This document shows positions 61,889 to 64,000 of a stretch of 64,000 nucleotides of DNA, one piece after another. Made by a program: the position numbers and the translations under genes. Numbering within the stretch: the first letter of the stretch is position 1; every line of letters starts with the position of its first letter. Origin of the DNA: Devosia sp. ZB163 (lineage in GTDB: Bacteria > Pseudomonadota > Alphaproteobacteria > Rhizobiales > Devosiaceae); NCBI RefSeq assembly GCF_028613635.1, contig NZ_JAQRMY010000004.1:186001-250000 (forward strand). The letters run 5' to 3'. Below the pieces are notes generated by a model. It did not search any database. It had not been told where the DNA came from and saw only the letters and a list, made by a program, of their open reading frames with translations.

Positions 61889-62853
61889 GCAGCCTTTCGT
61901 CCGAAGGCCCGGCGGAAGGCCGTCGGGCTGACCCCGGTGCGGGCGCGGAAATGGTGCCTCAGCGTTTCCTGCGAGCGGAAGCCGCTCGCGGTGGCGATGG
62001 CGTCGAGGTCGAGCCCGGTCGTTTCGAGCAGTTCCTTGCAGCGTTCGACCCGCTCGGCGATCAGCCAGTTGAGCGGGCTGAGGCCGGTGCCCTCGTTGAA
62101 GTGTCGAATCAAGGTCCGCTCGGAAAGCCTTGCGGTTTCGGCCATGCGGGCGATCGACCAATCGTCGTCGAGCCGCCCCCTCAGCGCGTCGAGCAAAGGC
62201 CCGATGCGACCCCGGCGTTCGCGTGGAACGGGGCGGGCGACGTACTGGGCCTGGCCGCCCTCGCGATGGGCCGGCAGCACGAGGCGGCGGGCAACCATGT
62301 TGGCGACCTCGGCGCCGAAATCCTGCCGGACGATGTGGAGGCAGAGGTCGATCCCGGCGGCTGATCCCGCAGCGGTCAGCAGGTTGCCGTCCTCGGTGTA
62401 GAGAATGTCCGGCTCGACGGTGATGCCGGGGAAGTCCTCGGCGAGAATGCCGGCATAGCGCCAGTGGGTCGTGGCCCGGCGACCGTCGAGTAGGCCGGCT
62501 CTCGCGGGCACGAAGACGCCGGAGCAGAGCGTGGCGATGCGGGCGCCACGGGCGTGTGCAGCCCGCAGCGCATCGGCCAATGGCTCAGGGATGGGTTGCT
62601 TCGCGCCGCGCCAGCCGGGCACGACGATGAGCCCGGCTTGCTCGAGCCGGCCGAGGTCATGTGCCGCGTCGACCGTGATGCCGCCTGTAGAGCGATACGG
62701 GCCGGGTTCGATGCCGACGACCTCGTGGCTGTACCAGTCGAGGTGCGCGAACTCGGGTCGCGGCAGGCCAAAGACTTCGACGGCGATGCCGAACTCGAAC
62801 ATGCAGAGCTGGTCGTAGGCTAGGCTGGCGACGTGGCGGTTGGGCTCAATCAT
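61885..62853 (-). CDS. ftrA: FtrA-like transcriptional regulator (DJ-1/PfpI plus AraC)
   Basis: The 322-residue protein has an N-terminal DJ-1/PfpI domain with Cys110 in ATLCSGVFVPARAGLLDG and a C-terminal AraC helix-turn-helix pair (WSIARMAETARLSERTLIRHFNEGTGLSPLNWL, LDAIATASGFRSQETLRHHFRARTGVSP). It closely fits the FtrA group, often found divergent from a rhodanese gene as here. It may sense a reactive sulfur or other signal through the cysteine, which is inference. Start at ATG 62853. Confidence 0.88.
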   Translation of the reverse strand: MIEPNRHVASLAYDQLCMFEFGIAVEVFGLPRPEFAHLDWYSHEVVGIEPGPYRSTGGITVDAAHDLGRLEQAGLIVVPGWRGAKQPIPEPLADALRAAHARGARIATLCSGVFVPARAGLLDGRRATTHWRYAGILAEDFPGITVEPDILYTEDGNLLTAAGSAAGIDLCLHIVRQDFGAEVANMVARRLVLPAHREGGQAQYVARPVPRERRGRIGPLLDALRGRLDDDWSIARMAETARLSERTLIRHFNEGTGLSPLNWLIAERVERCKELLETTGLDLDAIATASGFRSQETLRHHFRARTGVSPTAFRRAFGRKAA

Positions 62854-62949
62854 GATGGCGGGATGTTACCGCATATTGGCGATCCCGCCACTCGCAGATC
62901 ATGTCATTTCACGGCAGCTTCCTGCCATTCGAACCGATTGGAGGCGTTC

Positions 62950-63381
62950 ATGCCAAGCAATGTCACTCAGGTCCCCGCCGCGCAGTCCGCAGAAGCGCTG
63001 GCACATTTCTCGCGCCGGCTCGGTTTCGAGACCGACTGCTGGGACGTGCACGATGCGTTCAGCCGGGGCGTGCAGGACTTCGTGCTGCTCGATGTGCGCA
63101 GTCCCTCGCTCTACGCCGAGGGACATGTGCCCGGCGCGATCAACCTGCCGCATGGCAAGATCACCGAGCGGCGGATGGCGGAGTGGCCGGCCGGGACGAT
63201 GTTCGTGACCTACTGCGCCGGGCCGCACTGCAACGGCGCGAACAAGGGCGCCATCCGGCTCGCCCAGCTCGGTCGCCCGGTCAAGGAGATGATCGGCGGC
63301 GTCACCGGATGGCTGGACGAGGGGTTCCCGCTCGCGGCGGGCGAGGCACTGGTGAGCCTCGCGCCCGCCGCGGCGGAGTGA
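62950..63381 (+). CDS. rhodanese-like sulfurtransferase
   Basis: The 143-residue single-domain rhodanese has LLDVRSPSLYAEGHVPGAINLPHGKI and the catalytic loop with Cys89 (TYCAGPHCNGANKGA; second Cys at 94). It should carry sulfur as a persulfide. ATG 62950 follows GGAGG; the frame is open upstream to 62833. It is divergent from the ftrA-like regulator across about 96 bases, so the regulator probably controls it. Confidence 0.92.
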   Translation: MPSNVTQVPAAQSAEALAHFSRRLGFETDCWDVHDAFSRGVQDFVLLDVRSPSLYAEGHVPGAINLPHGKITERRMAEWPAGTMFVTYCAGPHCNGANKGAIRLAQLGRPVKEMIGGVTGWLDEGFPLAAGEALVSLAPAAAE

Positions 63382-63834
63382 TCAGACCGGCAGCAGGTCT
63401 TCGAAGTGCTGGCTGAGCTGGTCTGTGGGGATGTTGGTCAGATCCTTGGGAAGCTCGGCCATGATGGTGTGCTTCAGGCCCTTGCTGAGGGCGGGACGCA
63501 GATCGCCAAGGGCAGTGGGTGCCGCGGCCACGATGAGGCGGTCGAAGGCATGCTGCTGGTGCTTGCGCTCCAGCTCTTCGGCGACGCTCTCGACGAAGCG
63601 CCGCTCGCGAACCGCCACCGGGTCGGATGAGTATTCCATGGCGCTGCGGCCGAAAGCGCTGCCGGAGGAAAAGCTGCGCCCCTGCTTGTCAGCCATGATC
63701 TCGCTGGCCCTCAGCGGCTCCTGCTCGAACATCAGTCCGTCGACGGCCTTGAGGCCCTTGCCGGGCCCCGAGTGCTCGAAAACCTTGGCTGTCGCTCCGT
63801 CCGCTATGAGGATCCAGGTCACCTTGGCTTTCAT
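63382..63834 (-). CDS. Host_attach family protein
   Basis: The 150-residue protein (KVTWILIADGATAKVFEHSG, FSSGSAFGRSAMEYSSDP, RRFVESVAEELERKHQQHAFDRLIVAAAP, LPKDLTNIPTDQLSQHF) matches the Host_attach family, first linked to attachment of Agrobacterium to plant cells and structurally related to eRF1-like folds. It lacks a signal peptide. ATG 63834 follows GGAGAG. A perfect FNR/FixK-type box lies 56 bases upstream. Its stop abuts the rhodanese stop. Confidence 0.9.
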   Translation of the reverse strand: MKAKVTWILIADGATAKVFEHSGPGKGLKAVDGLMFEQEPLRASEIMADKQGRSFSSGSAFGRSAMEYSSDPVAVRERRFVESVAEELERKHQQHAFDRLIVAAAPTALGDLRPALSKGLKHTIMAELPKDLTNIPTDQLSQHFEDLLPV

Positions 63835-63889
63835 GGCACTCTCCATTGTTGGGTTTACGCCAGTCTCAATGCAGGACGTGGCGATTGGT

Positions 63890-63903
63890 TTGATCACGAT
63901 CAA
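63890..63903. promoter_or_regulatory. FNR/FixK-type binding site
   Basis: TTGATCACGATCAA is a perfect palindrome and a full match to the FNR/FixK consensus TTGAT-N4-ATCAA. It lies 56 bases upstream of the Host_attach ATG and could activate that gene under low oxygen. It could equally serve a gene to the right; the last 97 bases of the window show no other feature I can support. Confidence 0.75.
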
Positions 63904-64000
63904 GGATCGTGACGTTTCCGATCACAAACTCTCATTTGTCGGTGTGTGGGGCGGCTGCTAGAAGCGGAGCAGCACAGGGGCCGCCAGGCCTAGAAAGTCC

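Overview
The window is about 64 kb of high-GC, gene-dense bacterial DNA. Its content points to a soil- or plant-associated alphaproteobacterium of the order Hyphomicrobiales (Rhizobiales), perhaps Devosia-like. The pointers are a glgP-B-C-A-pgm-X glycogen cluster, a urtABCDE-ureDAB urea cluster, an acdS/acdR pair, DUF29, DUF2934 and Host_attach genes, and interspersed palindromic repeats of the rhizobial type. The genus call is inference; no rRNA or tRNA gene was seen.

Layout. 1-8.4 kb: a cut-off DUF1254/DUF1214 gene and a DUF1214 relative, small membrane proteins, a nucleoside hydrolase, an eRF1-like protein, an AI-2E-type permease, a CPA2 cation/proton antiporter, and a HigBA-like module whose toxin carries a stop codon. 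8.5-19.8 kb: a complete glycogen synthesis and breakdown operon. 19.9-22.4 kb: a CNNM/CBS membrane protein, a GNAT enzyme and a secreted protein. 22.4-39.4 kb: urea uptake and urease on the minus strand. The reading order is urtA-B-C-D-E-ureD-ureA-(small ORF)-ureB, then three unrelated genes, ureC, five unrelated genes, and ureE-ureF-DUF3995-ureG. A consensus sigma-54 promoter precedes urtA, so nitrogen control is likely. 39.4-45.4 kb: a long intergenic region, a secreted protein and an RND efflux pair. 45.6-49.5 kb: an ankyrin protein, a GlxA-type regulator coupled to an isochorismatase-like hydrolase, an exported Ntn hydrolase and a DUF2934 protein. 49.6-54.2 kb: an FdhF/YdeP oxidoreductase, DUF2461, and ACC deaminase with a divergent Lrp-type regulator. 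54.2-64 kb: a TolB-like protein, EttA, an ADP-ribosylglycohydrolase, ArgG, Tam, gene remnants, an alpha/beta hydrolase, an FtrA regulator with a divergent rhodanese, and a Host_attach protein preceded by a perfect FNR/FixK-type box.

The most unusual signal is a family of roughly 100-120 bp GC-rich palindromic repeats concentrated in the urea cluster. Several copies lie inside reading frames (ureF, ureD, the urtB leader) and are read through as extra protein segments. The ureF and urtB copies use the same reading frame and encode related peptides, which resembles the in-gene palindromic elements of Rickettsia. Other points of interest are two genes broken by single stop codons, a small ORF coupled between ureA and ureB, twin operators for the antitoxin, a leader ORF overlapping the glgP start, and a possible small RNA locus upstream of urtA.

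Start codons were moved from the longest open frame to the site with the best ribosome-binding site or family fit where noted. All functional calls rest on sequence motifs read by eye; no database search was run.
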